Of a stretch of DNA of 64,000 nucleotides, positions 1-8,145 are shown in pieces. This DNA is from Streptomyces sp. BA2. GTDB lineage: Bacteria > Actinomycetota > Actinomycetes > Streptomycetales > Streptomycetaceae. The stretch covers positions 8,977,001 through 9,041,000 of the forward strand of contig NZ_WSRO01000002.1 of assembly GCF_009769735.1 (NCBI RefSeq). The letters are read 5' to 3'. Every line of letters starts with the position of its first letter. Position 1 is the first letter of the stretch. The notes below the pieces were generated by a model. It had not been told where the DNA came from. It was given only the letters and a program-made list of their open reading frames with translations, and searched no databases. The translations under genes and the position numbers were made by a program.

Positions 1-67
1 CGAGTGGCTGTCGACGAAGTGCTCAGGTGGGGTGGCCGACCGCCGCCGACATCTATAGCGTCGCCGC

Positions 68-847
68 ATGGACCGGGATGAACGGCTGCTTCACGCCTCG
101 TCGTTCGGCGCGGCGGCGGCCGCCTATGCCGAGCACCGTCCGGACTACTCGCAGACCGCGGTGCGCTGGGCGATCGAGGCGGCGCCCGGCCTGCGCGTGC
201 TCGACCTCGGCGCCGGAACCGGCAAGCTGACCGCCATGCTGGTCGCGCTGGGCGCCGAAGTCATCGCGGTCGAGCCCGACCCGGCGATGCTGACCGAGCT
301 GCGCCGCTCGTTGCCGACTGTCCGTGCCCTGCCGGGTAGTGCGGAGGCGATACCGCTGCCGGACGCATCCGTCGACGCTGTGCTGGCCGGCAACGCCATG
401 CATTGGTTCGACATGGCCGTCGCGGGACCCGAGATCGCCAGGGTCCTCGCACCCGGTGGCATCCTGGCCGGTCTGTGGAACGTCATGGACGACCGCGTCG
501 AGTGGGTTGCCGGGCTCGCTCGAGTCGGCGGGAGCGCGGCCATCGGCCCGCGTGACACGCCCACCAGCTGGCGCGCGGAGACAGCCGACATGCACCTTCC
601 AAAGACGGGCGCCGCCGCTCGGTTCGGCTCGCCGGAGCAGGCCGAGTTCCCGCACGGCCAGCGCCGCACCGCCGACTCACTCGTCGCGACCCTCGCGACG
701 CGCGCGGGGATGCTGGTCATGCCGGAACAGGAACAGGAAGCCACGCTGAGCCGGATCCACGCTTTCCTCGCGAACGGACCGGAGACCGCCCACGGCGAGT
801 TCACTCTCCCGATGCTGACCGGCGTGCTGCGAGTCCGGCGGCTCTGA
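68..847 (+). CDS. Class I SAM-dependent methyltransferase
   Basis: The 259-residue product has the methyltransferase motif I LDLGAGTG at residues 45-52, followed by an acidic residue ending strand 2 (AVEPD) and a motif IV-like DAVLAGNAMHWFD segment. It therefore should bind S-adenosylmethionine in a Rossmann-like fold in the cytoplasm. The substrate cannot be read from the sequence. The N-terminal block (SFG..A..Y...RPDY) resembles the family of small-molecule methyltransferases that also includes the gene at 31805. The ATG at 68 has no clear ribosome site. The gene stands alone and ends at a strong palindromic terminator. Confidence 0.85.
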   Translation: MDRDERLLHASSFGAAAAAYAEHRPDYSQTAVRWAIEAAPGLRVLDLGAGTGKLTAMLVALGAEVIAVEPDPAMLTELRRSLPTVRALPGSAEAIPLPDASVDAVLAGNAMHWFDMAVAGPEIARVLAPGGILAGLWNVMDDRVEWVAGLARVGGSAAIGPRDTPTSWRAETADMHLPKTGAAARFGSPEQAEFPHGQRRTADSLVATLATRAGMLVMPEQEQEATLSRIHAFLANGPETAHGEFTLPMLTGVLRVRRL

Positions 848-870
848 AGCACCTCTGCGAAAGGCAGGAA

Positions 871-898
871 AGGAGCGCCGGCCCGGGCCGGCGCTCCT
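871..898. terminator. Perfect 28-bp palindrome, bidirectional terminator
   Basis: A perfect palindrome with 14-bp arms (aggagcgccggccc and its complement) lies between two convergent genes ending at 847 and 932. There is no T-tract, as is usual for Streptomyces hairpins. It would serve both genes. Confidence 0.75.
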
Positions 899-931
899 CC
901 GTTCTACCTGCGTACGGCTTCCTGCGTACGG

Positions 932-1534
932 CTACGCGGCAGCGTCCTGCGCGATCACCCATGCCGGGTCCCGCGGCTCCACCTTGTTGGCGAAGGCGAC
1001 CAGCTGGGCGTACGCGGCCAGGTCGGCCATGGCGGACTGGATCCGCGGCAGCGCGGTGTCCGCCGCAGGGGCGTCGATCCGCTCAAGCCAGTCACCGATC
1101 AGCACGGCCACCGCGAGCGTACGGTCGCGCATGTCGTGGCAGGTGCCGAGCGGGCCGCCGGTCCTGGCCTGCTGGGTGAACGCCTGCCACAGCTCGGCCG
1201 ACTGCGGCACCTGGCCCAGGCTGACGCCCGAGCGGTAGAGCCGGTCGAAGTCGAGCCTGCTGTACCACGCGGCGGTCTCCCTGGTGAGCGTGCCCGTCGC
1301 CAGGATGTCGGCCACCTGCGCCAGCATCCGGGCGGCGCCGCCGAGCCGGTCCCGTGCCGCCGCGGCGTACACGGCGGCACCGGCCACCCCGTCGCCGTGC
1401 TCGGCGAGTTCGAGGGCCCGGCACAACTCGCTGGTGGCCGCGTTCAGTTCGGTACCCGCTGCCAGCGCGAGCTGCTTCTTGTCGCGCAGGTCCTCCTCAC
1501 TGAGACTGAGGAGCTTGTTGCAGACGGCGCTCAT
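932..1534 (-). CDS. Hypothetical all-helical protein, MSAVCNK start
   Basis: This 200-residue protein is not recognised. It is soluble, without signal peptide or membrane segment, and looks all alpha-helical with alanine-rich amphipathic stretches. It begins MSAVCNK, nearly the same seven residues that start its upstream neighbour (MSRVCNK), although the rest of the two proteins differs. Its start codon overlaps the stop of the upstream gene in an ATGA arrangement (1531-1534), and AAAGGAGG sits just before it, so the two are translationally coupled. The pair is divergent from an HTH/NB-ARC regulator at 2486, a plausible controller. Function is unknown. Confidence 0.75.
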   Translation of the reverse strand: MSAVCNKLLSLSEEDLRDKKQLALAAGTELNAATSELCRALELAEHGDGVAGAAVYAAAARDRLGGAARMLAQVADILATGTLTRETAAWYSRLDFDRLYRSGVSLGQVPQSAELWQAFTQQARTGGPLGTCHDMRDRTLAVAVLIGDWLERIDAPAADTALPRIQSAMADLAAYAQLVAFANKVEPRDPAWVIAQDAAA

Positions 1535-2187
1535 ATCCCGTTCCTCCTTTCCTGGCCGGCGACGGTGACGGCGACGGCGCTGGGGGTCATACCGAGGATG
1601 TTGATGACGGCCAGTGCCTGGCCGTAGATCCGGATGCGGTCGAATCCGGTGAGCAACTGCCAGGCCACGCGCTGCCAGTCGGCGGCACCGGCCTCGGCGG
1701 CGTGCGCCGCGAAGCCCTCGAGCTCCGCCGAGAACCCGGTCAGCTCGGACACGAAGTGACCGAACGCCGCCTCGTCCCCGCCCTCTTCGTAGCGCAGCGC
1801 GATGGCCTCGACGGCGGTCCGGTCCAGCTGGACCAGGTCCGCGTCGCGGGCCGCGCCGAGCGTCTCGCGCACCGGGGCGGTCCCGCCGCCCGCGACCCGC
1901 AGCCGCTCGTCGTGGACCGGGTAGAAGCCAAGCTCCTGGGCGACGCGGTGCGAGGCGCGGTACTCCACCAGCGCGGCCCGGACTGCTGCGGCAGCACAGC
2001 GCACCCGCAGGGCGGCCTGGCGCACGTCGTTGAGCTCCAGGTCGGAATGCATCAGGTGCAGCTCGCTGCCCGCCCGCATGAAGTGGGCCGAGCCGGTGGC
2101 GATGGGGCCGTCCACGCGCTCGTAGAGGGACTGTTCGGCCACGCTGCCGTCAGGCAGGCCGGGGGCTTTGTTGCAGACCCTGCTCAT
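1531..2187 (-). CDS. Hypothetical all-helical protein, MSRVCNK start
   Basis: This 218-residue protein is not recognised. It is predicted soluble and helical, with a cysteine at position 5 in the MSRVCNK start shared with the downstream coupled gene. The ribosome site AAGGAGG is a full match and well spaced, so the start is secure. The gene is first in a two-gene unit and its promoter must lie in the 298-bp region shared with the divergent regulator. Conservation of the Cys-containing start in two otherwise different neighbours suggests a shared functional N-terminus, for example for modification or partner binding. This last point is inference. Confidence 0.75.
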   Translation of the reverse strand: MSRVCNKAPGLPDGSVAEQSLYERVDGPIATGSAHFMRAGSELHLMHSDLELNDVRQAALRVRCAAAAVRAALVEYRASHRVAQELGFYPVHDERLRVAGGGTAPVRETLGAARDADLVQLDRTAVEAIALRYEEGGDEAAFGHFVSELTGFSAELEGFAAHAAEAGAADWQRVAWQLLTGFDRIRIYGQALAVINILGMTPSAVAVTVAGQERRNGI

Positions 2188-2485
2188 ATAGGTCGTGCCT
2201 CCTTGGTTGTCCGATGTCGGTCGTGCGGTGTTGCCACGCCCGGCCTGCGGCGTCCGACGGGAAGCCGCACCAAACCGGCGGACGGCATTTCACGAATGCC
2301 GTAGTGACAGCCGGTGCGGTGCCCGGTCGCCGATACGCGGGATCCGAGCGGTAGACGGATGCTCGCAGCGCGACCCGGGGGGCGATCCTCGAAATCGGGC
2401 ACGACCGGACAGGTCCGGATGGCTTCGGCCAGGCGACGGTCGTACGGCGTCGCCCGGGCGCGAGCCGGTGCGGAGGATGCGAACC
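2188..2485. promoter_or_regulatory. Divergent intergenic region with palindrome
   Basis: This 298-bp region separates the MSxVCNK gene pair from the HTH/NB-ARC regulator. It holds an inverted repeat CCGGAC-AG-GTCCGG at 2405-2418, about 70 bp before the regulator start. This is a candidate operator, possibly for autoregulation. No other gene is visible. Confidence 0.4.
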
Positions 2486-3928
2486 ATGCCAGCGGGAACG
2501 GGGGCGGCGGGACACCCGTCGGACGGGGGACCGCGGGAGGCGGCGGCAGACGTCGGCCCGGTGGATTCCGTGGACACGGCCGACGCGTTGGCCGTGCTGC
2601 TGCGCCAGTTGCGCAGACGCGCCGCCCGCAGGGACGGAGGCGCACAGATCACCTACCGGCAACTGGCCGCGCGAACGGGCTGGGCGCACGGGGTGATCGG
2701 CGACTACTTCGCGGGCAAGACCCTGCCACCGACCGACCGCTTCGACACCCTGGTCCAGTTGCTCGGCGCCACCGGCCGTGAGCTGCGTCTTCTCGCGACG
2801 GCCCGCGACCGGGTGGAGGAGGCGCGCCGCTCCCGCCCGGCCACCAACGGCCGCACGGGCCCTCCCGGCACGGACGGCGCCGGCTCATCGCCGCCGGTCC
2901 CTCGCCACCCTCCCGTCCCTCGCCAGCTGCCTGCCGACATCCCCGAACTCCCGGGCCGGGAGCGGGAGATGGCTGAGCTCGACGTGCTCGGTCCGGCGCC
3001 GCGGGGCAAAGGCCCCCTAGTGGTCGCGCTCGACGGCCCCGGGGGCGTCGGCAAGTCGGCGCTCGCCGTGCACGCGGGCCATCGGCTCGGCGAGCGGTTC
3101 CCCGACGGTCAGCTCTACGCCGACCTGCGGGGCTCACGCCGCGACGAGCATCCCGTTCCGCCCGACGTCGTCCTCAGGCGCTTCCTCTGCGCGCTGGGTG
3201 CGTCGGGGCCGTATCCGGACAGCGTGGCGGACGCGGCGGCGGCCTACCGCACGCTGCTCACCGAGCGACGAGTGCTGATCGTCCTCGACAACGCCCTGGA
3301 CGCGGCCCAGGTGCGTCCCCTTCTGCCCGCGGCGCACGGCTGCGCGGTCCTGGTCACGAGCCGGGGTGTCCTCGCCGCCCTGAACGGCGCCGTCCACCTC
3401 CACCTGATGCCCCTGCCGCCCGCGGCGTCCGTCGAGGTGCTCGGCCTCTGGGCGGGAGCGGGACGGCTGACCGCCGAACGTGCCGCCGCCGAGGCGATCG
3501 CGCACCACTGCGATCACCTGCCGCTGGCCCTGCGCATCGCGGGCGCCCGCCTGGCGGCGCGCCCCCGGTGGCCGGTGCGGGAACTCGCCGACCGCCTTGC
3601 CGACCCGGAGCGTCGCCTTGCGGAGCTGTCCTTCGCGGATCTGGACATGTACGCGGCTCTGGAAGCGGGCCACCGAGAGCTGCTGGCCCGCGGACCCACG
3701 GGCCGGGTGGCAGCACTCGCACTGCCCCTGCTGGCGGCAGAGCAGGGGGAGTTGACGGTCCCGGAGGCAGCAGCGGCGACCGGCGAGGAGCCGTCGACGA
3801 CGGAGGTGATCCTGGAGCAGCTGGTCGACGTGCAGTTCCTGGAGTCGAGGGCTCCGGGCCGCTACCGCTTCCACCCGCTCACCCGGCTGTTCGCCCTGCG
3901 GTCGCTCACGAGGGAGAGAGGTGTGTGA
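2486..3928 (+). CDS. HTH / NB-ARC-type ATPase transcriptional regulator
   Basis: The 480-residue protein opens with a helix-turn-helix domain (about residues 40-105, centred on QLAARTGWAHGVIGDYF). A Pro-rich linker leads to the typical PRQLPADIPELPGRE junction and an NB-ARC/AAA-like ATPase: Walker A GPGGVGKS at 184-191, a Walker B-like LIVLDNA at 264-270, a sensor VTSR near 290 and an LPLAL segment. A winged-helix module ends the protein. This is the AfsR/SARP-related architecture without the C-terminal TPR repeats, so it is a short form. It probably acts as a nucleotide-gated DNA-binding switch. The ATG at 2486 was chosen because GGAGG lies 9 bases upstream. It is divergent from the MSxVCNK pair. 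Confidence 0.8.
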   Translation: MPAGTGAAGHPSDGGPREAAADVGPVDSVDTADALAVLLRQLRRRAARRDGGAQITYRQLAARTGWAHGVIGDYFAGKTLPPTDRFDTLVQLLGATGRELRLLATARDRVEEARRSRPATNGRTGPPGTDGAGSSPPVPRHPPVPRQLPADIPELPGREREMAELDVLGPAPRGKGPLVVALDGPGGVGKSALAVHAGHRLGERFPDGQLYADLRGSRRDEHPVPPDVVLRRFLCALGASGPYPDSVADAAAAYRTLLTERRVLIVLDNALDAAQVRPLLPAAHGCAVLVTSRGVLAALNGAVHLHLMPLPPAASVEVLGLWAGAGRLTAERAAAEAIAHHCDHLPLALRIAGARLAARPRWPVRELADRLADPERRLAELSFADLDMYAALEAGHRELLARGPTGRVAALALPLLAAEQGELTVPEAAAATGEEPSTTEVILEQLVDVQFLESRAPGRYRFHPLTRLFALRSLTRERGV

Positions 3929-3955
3929 GGAAAGGGCGCATGGGCCCCAAACCCC

Positions 3956-4975
3956 TTACTCGTCCCAGTAGTTGAGCGGCGCCGAGCCCACACTGTGCCC
4001 TCTGCGGTCAAGGACCCGCCCCACATGCTTGACCGTGCGCAGCACCACGGCACGCTCCGTGATGCGCAGATCCAGGTGTGCGAGGCGGCTGTTGAGCAGC
4101 GCCTCGGTGGTGTGGACCTCGGACAGCGCCGGCAGCCAGATGTCGAGCACCAGATTGTGCGCGCCCGCCGTGATGCTGCACATGCGCAGGCCGGGCAGGG
4201 TGCGCAGCGCGGTCACCGTCTCGTCGAGATGCTGGGCGGGCACCGAGCCGAAGTAGACGACCGAGACCGGGAATCCGGTCAGCGGCCGGGCCAGCGCGCA
4301 GCGCAGCGAGAGCCGCCCGGAACCGGTCAGGACACGCAGCCGGCGCCGGACGGTCGCGGCGGAGGCGCCGACGGTCTCGGCGAGATCCGTCAGCGGCATC
4401 CGGCCGTCGGTGCCGAGCGCGAGGGCGATGCGGCGGTCGAGGGGCCGCAGCGGTTCGTCGGGTACCGCGGGCCGCTCCACGGTCAGGGCGCTCCGCTGCT
4501 GCCGGGTGAGGCTGCGCAGCCGCCAGGACGCTCCTTCGAAGGGCGCCGCGGTGATGACATGGCTGCGTACGGCGCGTACGCCGGGCAGCTGCGACACCCG
4601 GTCGCCGGAGAGCCGGGCGAGGCCGTCGAGGTCGGCGGCACCGACGATCGCGAGCAGATCGCGCCCGCCCGAGGTCTGCTTGAGGCTCAACACGTGGGGA
4701 TCACGGGCGAGTTGCCCGATAGTGTCCTCGCTCAGGCGTCCGTCCATGTCGATCTCGACCTGAGCGTAGACGCCCTCGTCGTGGCCGGGCGACAGATAGC
4801 CGTCGACCCAGGCCATGCCCGCGCGCACCATGCCGTCCCAGCGGCGGGCGACCGTCACCGCGTCGACCTCAAGAACCTCGCCGATCCGCACCCAGGGCAC
4901 CCGGGGCTGGATCTGGAGGGCGTGCACGATGGCCATGTCCAGTTCGTCCAGGGTGTGCGCTCGCTGCGTTTCCAT
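3956..4975 (-). CDS. Lrp/AsnC family regulator, duplicated domain
   Basis: The product (339 residues from the ATG at 4975) contains two Lrp/AsnC units in tandem: an N-terminal helix-turn-helix (LDELDMAIVHALQ...) with its ligand-sensing half, then a second helix-turn-helix (LRPLDRRIALALGTDG...) with another. Two-unit Lrp proteins of this length are common in Streptomyces. It lies divergent from the amidohydrolase/AbgT operon with 92 bp between the starts, so it is the likely local regulator, probably responding to an amino acid or dipeptide. A longer in-frame extension to 5080 would overlap the divergent gene and is less likely. Confidence 0.85.
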   Translation of the reverse strand: METQRAHTLDELDMAIVHALQIQPRVPWVRIGEVLEVDAVTVARRWDGMVRAGMAWVDGYLSPGHDEGVYAQVEIDMDGRLSEDTIGQLARDPHVLSLKQTSGGRDLLAIVGAADLDGLARLSGDRVSQLPGVRAVRSHVITAAPFEGASWRLRSLTRQQRSALTVERPAVPDEPLRPLDRRIALALGTDGRMPLTDLAETVGASAATVRRRLRVLTGSGRLSLRCALARPLTGFPVSVVYFGSVPAQHLDETVTALRTLPGLRMCSITAGAHNLVLDIWLPALSEVHTTEALLNSRLAHLDLRITERAVVLRTVKHVGRVLDRRGHSVGSAPLNYWDE

Positions 4976-5009
4976 GACGTGTACGGAATCCTGCGTCAGC
5001 GGCGTCGTG

Positions 5010-5034
5010 GTGAAAGATTCCGGCGATTTTACAC
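5010..5034. promoter_or_regulatory. Imperfect palindrome, candidate Lrp operator
   Basis: An imperfect inverted repeat (gtgaaagatt ... attttacac, about 8 of 12 positions paired) lies in the 92-bp region between the Lrp-type regulator and the amidohydrolase. It is AT-rich for this genome, and its place and size fit an Lrp operator, but this is a guess. Confidence 0.3.
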
Positions 5035-5067
5035 AGTCGTGATCCCTGATACCGAGGATCGTCGGCC

Positions 5068-6360
5068 ATGAGCCACGCACAGTTCTCCTCCCTGCGCATC
5101 ATCCGAGCCCGTCTCGTCGACGGCACCGGAACGGCCCCCGTCACGGACGCCGTCATCGACATCGACGAGGACGGCACGATCGTTCACGCCGGGCCCGCCG
5201 CCACGGCACCGGAGGCGCCCGCAAGGGCCCGCACCGTGGACGCGGCTGGACGCACGGTCCTGCCGGGCTTCATCGACACCCACGTCCACCTCGCCATCGA
5301 ATCGCCCCGGCAGATGGTCCGCCGCCACGAGTCCGACCCGACCGTGGAGACCTTCCGCACCGCCGAGCGGCTGCGCATCACCCTGGAGGCGGGCATCACC
5401 ACCGCCCGCGACCTGGGCGGTCTTCCGGCCGGTTATCGGGACGCGGTGGCTGCGGGCCTCACCACAGGGCCCCGGCTGCACACGGCGGTCCGCATCCTCA
5501 GTCACACCGGCGGCCACGCCGACTTCCGTTCGGAGTGCGGCTTCGACCCCAGTGCAGGCGTGGGCGAGATCGCCGACACCCCGGACGAGGTGCGGGTCGC
5601 GGTGCGCCGTCTGCTCCGCTCCGGCGCCGACGTCATCAAGGTCTGCGCGACCGGCGGCATGAGCAGCCCCTACGACCAGCCCGACGACGAGGGCCTGACC
5701 GTCGAGGAGATCCGCACGGTCGTCGACGAGGTGGCCCGGCACGGCGGCCGGCCCGTGGCGGCCCACGCCCAGGGCACCGCGGGCATCGTCAACGCGATCC
5801 GCGGCGGCGTGAGCAGCGTCGAGCACGGCTACGGCCTCACCGCGCAGGCACGCGAACTGGCGGGCGAGCACGGCACGTTCGTGGTGCCGACCCTGTCGAC
5901 GGTGTTCGACGGCATCGACCGTTCGACCATGCAGCCCTTCCACTACGAGAAGAAGGTCCGCTGGTCCGGCATCACCCGGGAGAACATCGCGGCGGGCATC
6001 TCCGACGGCGTACGCATCGCCATGGGCACCGACGCGGCGATGGTGCCGCACGGCCGCAACCTGCGCGAGCTCTCCCACCTGGTGTCGCTGGGCATGACCC
6101 CGCAGCGGGCCATCGAGGCGGGCACCCGCAGCGCCGCCGAACTCCTCGGCCTCTCCGCGGAGATCGGCACGCTGGAGGCAGGCAAACACGGCGACCTGGT
6201 GATGTGCGACGGCGATCCGCTCGCGGACATCTCGGTGCTCGCCGACCCGGCCCGCATCGTGCTCGTCGCCCAGCGCGGCGCCGTACGCAAGGACACGCTC
6301 GGCCTGGCGCGGACCGCCCCCGCGGCGAGCGGCACACCATCGCAAGGAGCGGCCGGATGA
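5068..6360 (+). CDS. Metal-dependent amidohydrolase, dipeptidase-like
   Basis: The 430-residue protein is an amidohydrolase-superfamily TIM-barrel enzyme. Metal ligands are visible: HVH at 72-74, the candidate carboxylated lysine K191 in DVIKVCATGG, H233 in AHAQG, H253 in EHGYG and the catalytic aspartate D322 in MGTDAA. A beta-sandwich formed by both termini flanks the barrel (LPGFIDTHVHL entry, EAGKHGDLVMCDGDP exit). This set is typical of the imidazolonepropionase/Xaa-Pro-dipeptidase-like group. The stop overlaps the start of the transporter gene (ATGA at 6357), so substrate uptake and hydrolysis are coupled. A dipeptide or aminoacyl amide is the likely substrate. Confidence 0.85.
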   Translation: MSHAQFSSLRIIRARLVDGTGTAPVTDAVIDIDEDGTIVHAGPAATAPEAPARARTVDAAGRTVLPGFIDTHVHLAIESPRQMVRRHESDPTVETFRTAERLRITLEAGITTARDLGGLPAGYRDAVAAGLTTGPRLHTAVRILSHTGGHADFRSECGFDPSAGVGEIADTPDEVRVAVRRLLRSGADVIKVCATGGMSSPYDQPDDEGLTVEEIRTVVDEVARHGGRPVAAHAQGTAGIVNAIRGGVSSVEHGYGLTAQARELAGEHGTFVVPTLSTVFDGIDRSTMQPFHYEKKVRWSGITRENIAAGISDGVRIAMGTDAAMVPHGRNLRELSHLVSLGMTPQRAIEAGTRSAAELLGLSAEIGTLEAGKHGDLVMCDGDPLADISVLADPARIVLVAQRGAVRKDTLGLARTAPAASGTPSQGAAG

Positions 6361-7940
6361 GCACCTCGACAACCCCCGCGAAGACGCCGGCCGGCGAACC
6401 ACCGCGGCGGACCGTACTCGACAAGGTCCTGAACGGCATCGAGCGCGCGGGCAACAAGCTGCCGCACCCGGTGCTGCTCTTCCTCGGCCTGTTCCTGATC
6501 ATCGGCACGGTCTCGACGGTTCTCGCCGCCACCGGCACCACCGTCACGGTGCCGGGCGAGGACAAGACGCTCGCGGTCAAGGGCCTGTTCAGCGGCGAGG
6601 GCGTGCGCTGGCTGCTCGAGAACTTCATCCCGAACTTCACGGGCTTCCCCTCGCTGGGCACGGTTCTGCTGATGATGGCCGCGGTCGGCGTGGCCGAGAA
6701 GACGGGCCTGCTCGAGACGGCCGTACGCGCCTCCATCGCGCGGGCCCCGAGGAGGCTGCTGCCGTACCTGGTCGCCTTCGTGTCCTGCCAGGCGCACCTG
6801 ATGAGCGACGTGGCGATCCTGGTGATCCCGCCGCTGGCCGCACTCGCCTTCAAGAACGCGGGCCGCAACCCGATCGCGGGCCTCATCGGCGGCTTCGCCT
6901 GCGTCTGCGCCGGTTACGCGGCCGGATTCTCCATAGGCGCGCTCGACGCGCTCTACACCGGCATCACACACCAGGCCGCCGCGGTCGTGCCGGGCGGCGA
7001 GAGCGCCCCCACGCACATTCTCATCAACTACTTCTACACAGCCGCCGCCAGCTGCGTGCTCGCCCTGATCGGCGGCTTCCTGATCTCCCGCGTCCTAGAA
7101 CCCCGGCTGCCCCATCCGGACCCGGCGGCCGATTCGGAGGCCGGGCCCGCAGCCGAGGCGGATTCCGTCACGGTCACCGTCACCGCCAGACAGCGCACAG
7201 GCCTGCTGCGCTCCGGGCTCGCCGTCCTGCTCTACGCGGCCGCCGTGGTCACCTGCTGGCTGCTGCCGGGCTCCCCGCTGCGCGGCGAGGGCGGCGCGCT
7301 CGTCCCCTCGCCGGTCCTCGACGGCATCGTGCCGCTGCTGTTCGTCGCGTTCGTCCTCGCCGGCGTCGTCTACGGCCGCACCGTCGGCACGCTCAAGCGT
7401 GCCGACGACGCGCCACGCATGATGGCCGAGTCGATCACCGGAATGTCCGGCTACATCGTGCTGATCCTGGTGATCTCCCAGGTCATCGGCGTCTTCGACT
7501 GGTCCAACGTCGGCACCCTGCTCGCGGTGAACGGCGCGAACCTGCTCGAGTCCGCGGGCCTGACCGGCTTCACGGGCCTGGTCCTGTTCGTTCTTCTGGT
7601 CTGCGTCCTGAACCTGTTCGTCACCTCGGGCTCGGCCCTGTGGTCCCTGGTCGCGCCGGTCTTCGTACCGGCGTTCATGCTCCTCGGCATGGAACCCGCC
7701 GTCACCCAGGCGGCGTTCCGGATCGGTGACTCCGCGACCCAGATGATCACGCCGCTCAATCCGTACGTCTTCCTGATGCTGACGATCCTGCGCCGCTACG
7801 AACCCGGGGCACAGCTCGGCACGGTCCTGTCCCGGCTCTCGGTGTTCGTGGTCCCGTTCCTGATCGCCTGGCTCGCGGTCCTCGGCCTCTTCTACGGCCT
7901 CGGTCTGCCCCTCGGCCCCGGCGCGGACATCCACCGCTGA
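6357..7940 (+). CDS. AbgT family transporter
   Basis: The 527-residue protein is highly hydrophobic with about 12-13 membrane segments and family landmarks such as the start block NGIERAGNKLPHPVLLF, the SDVAILVIPPLAAL segment and the C-terminal SGSALWSLVAPVF and DSATQMITPLNPY hairpins. AbgT proteins import p-aminobenzoyl-glutamate or act as antimetabolite exporters. The start overlaps the stop of the amidohydrolase by four bases, so the two act together. One coherent reading is import of an acyl- or arylamino-acid followed by cleavage. Streptomyces context and Lrp control would fit amino-acid or folate-fragment salvage. Confidence 0.88.
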   Translation: MSTSTTPAKTPAGEPPRRTVLDKVLNGIERAGNKLPHPVLLFLGLFLIIGTVSTVLAATGTTVTVPGEDKTLAVKGLFSGEGVRWLLENFIPNFTGFPSLGTVLLMMAAVGVAEKTGLLETAVRASIARAPRRLLPYLVAFVSCQAHLMSDVAILVIPPLAALAFKNAGRNPIAGLIGGFACVCAGYAAGFSIGALDALYTGITHQAAAVVPGGESAPTHILINYFYTAAASCVLALIGGFLISRVLEPRLPHPDPAADSEAGPAAEADSVTVTVTARQRTGLLRSGLAVLLYAAAVVTCWLLPGSPLRGEGGALVPSPVLDGIVPLLFVAFVLAGVVYGRTVGTLKRADDAPRMMAESITGMSGYIVLILVISQVIGVFDWSNVGTLLAVNGANLLESAGLTGFTGLVLFVLLVCVLNLFVTSGSALWSLVAPVFVPAFMLLGMEPAVTQAAFRIGDSATQMITPLNPYVFLMLTILRRYEPGAQLGTVLSRLSVFVVPFLIAWLAVLGLFYGLGLPLGPGADIHR

Positions 7941-7970
7941 GCAGACTGCGCGGGCGGCGCGGACGTCCTC

Positions 7971-7997
7971 GTAATCCGGGTAATCCGAGTAATTCGG
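7971..7997. repeat. Three tandem 9-bp repeats
   Basis: Three adjacent copies gtaatccgg, gtaatccga and gtaattcgg lie just after the AbgT gene and 150 bp before the LLM oxidoreductase. They may be a regulator-binding array or simple slippage. Confidence 0.6.
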
Positions 7998-8022
7998 TTG
8001 TCCCGCCGACCAACTGATCCTA

Positions 8023-8036
8023 AAGTGAGCCCACTT
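8023..8036. promoter_or_regulatory. Inverted repeat AAGTG-AGCC-CACTT
   Basis: A short perfect inverted repeat lies about 110 bp upstream of the LLM oxidoreductase start. It resembles operators of small homodimeric regulators but has no assigned partner. Confidence 0.3.
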
Positions 8037-8145
8037 CGACGAGACGTTCCCCAGAAGCACGCCGCAGAGCGGGAGCGTCCCACCTCGCTGAGGTGCCGGG
8101 GAGGCGGCAGTTTCTTTGTCGACCCTTCCTTCGGAGGTCTCCGTC

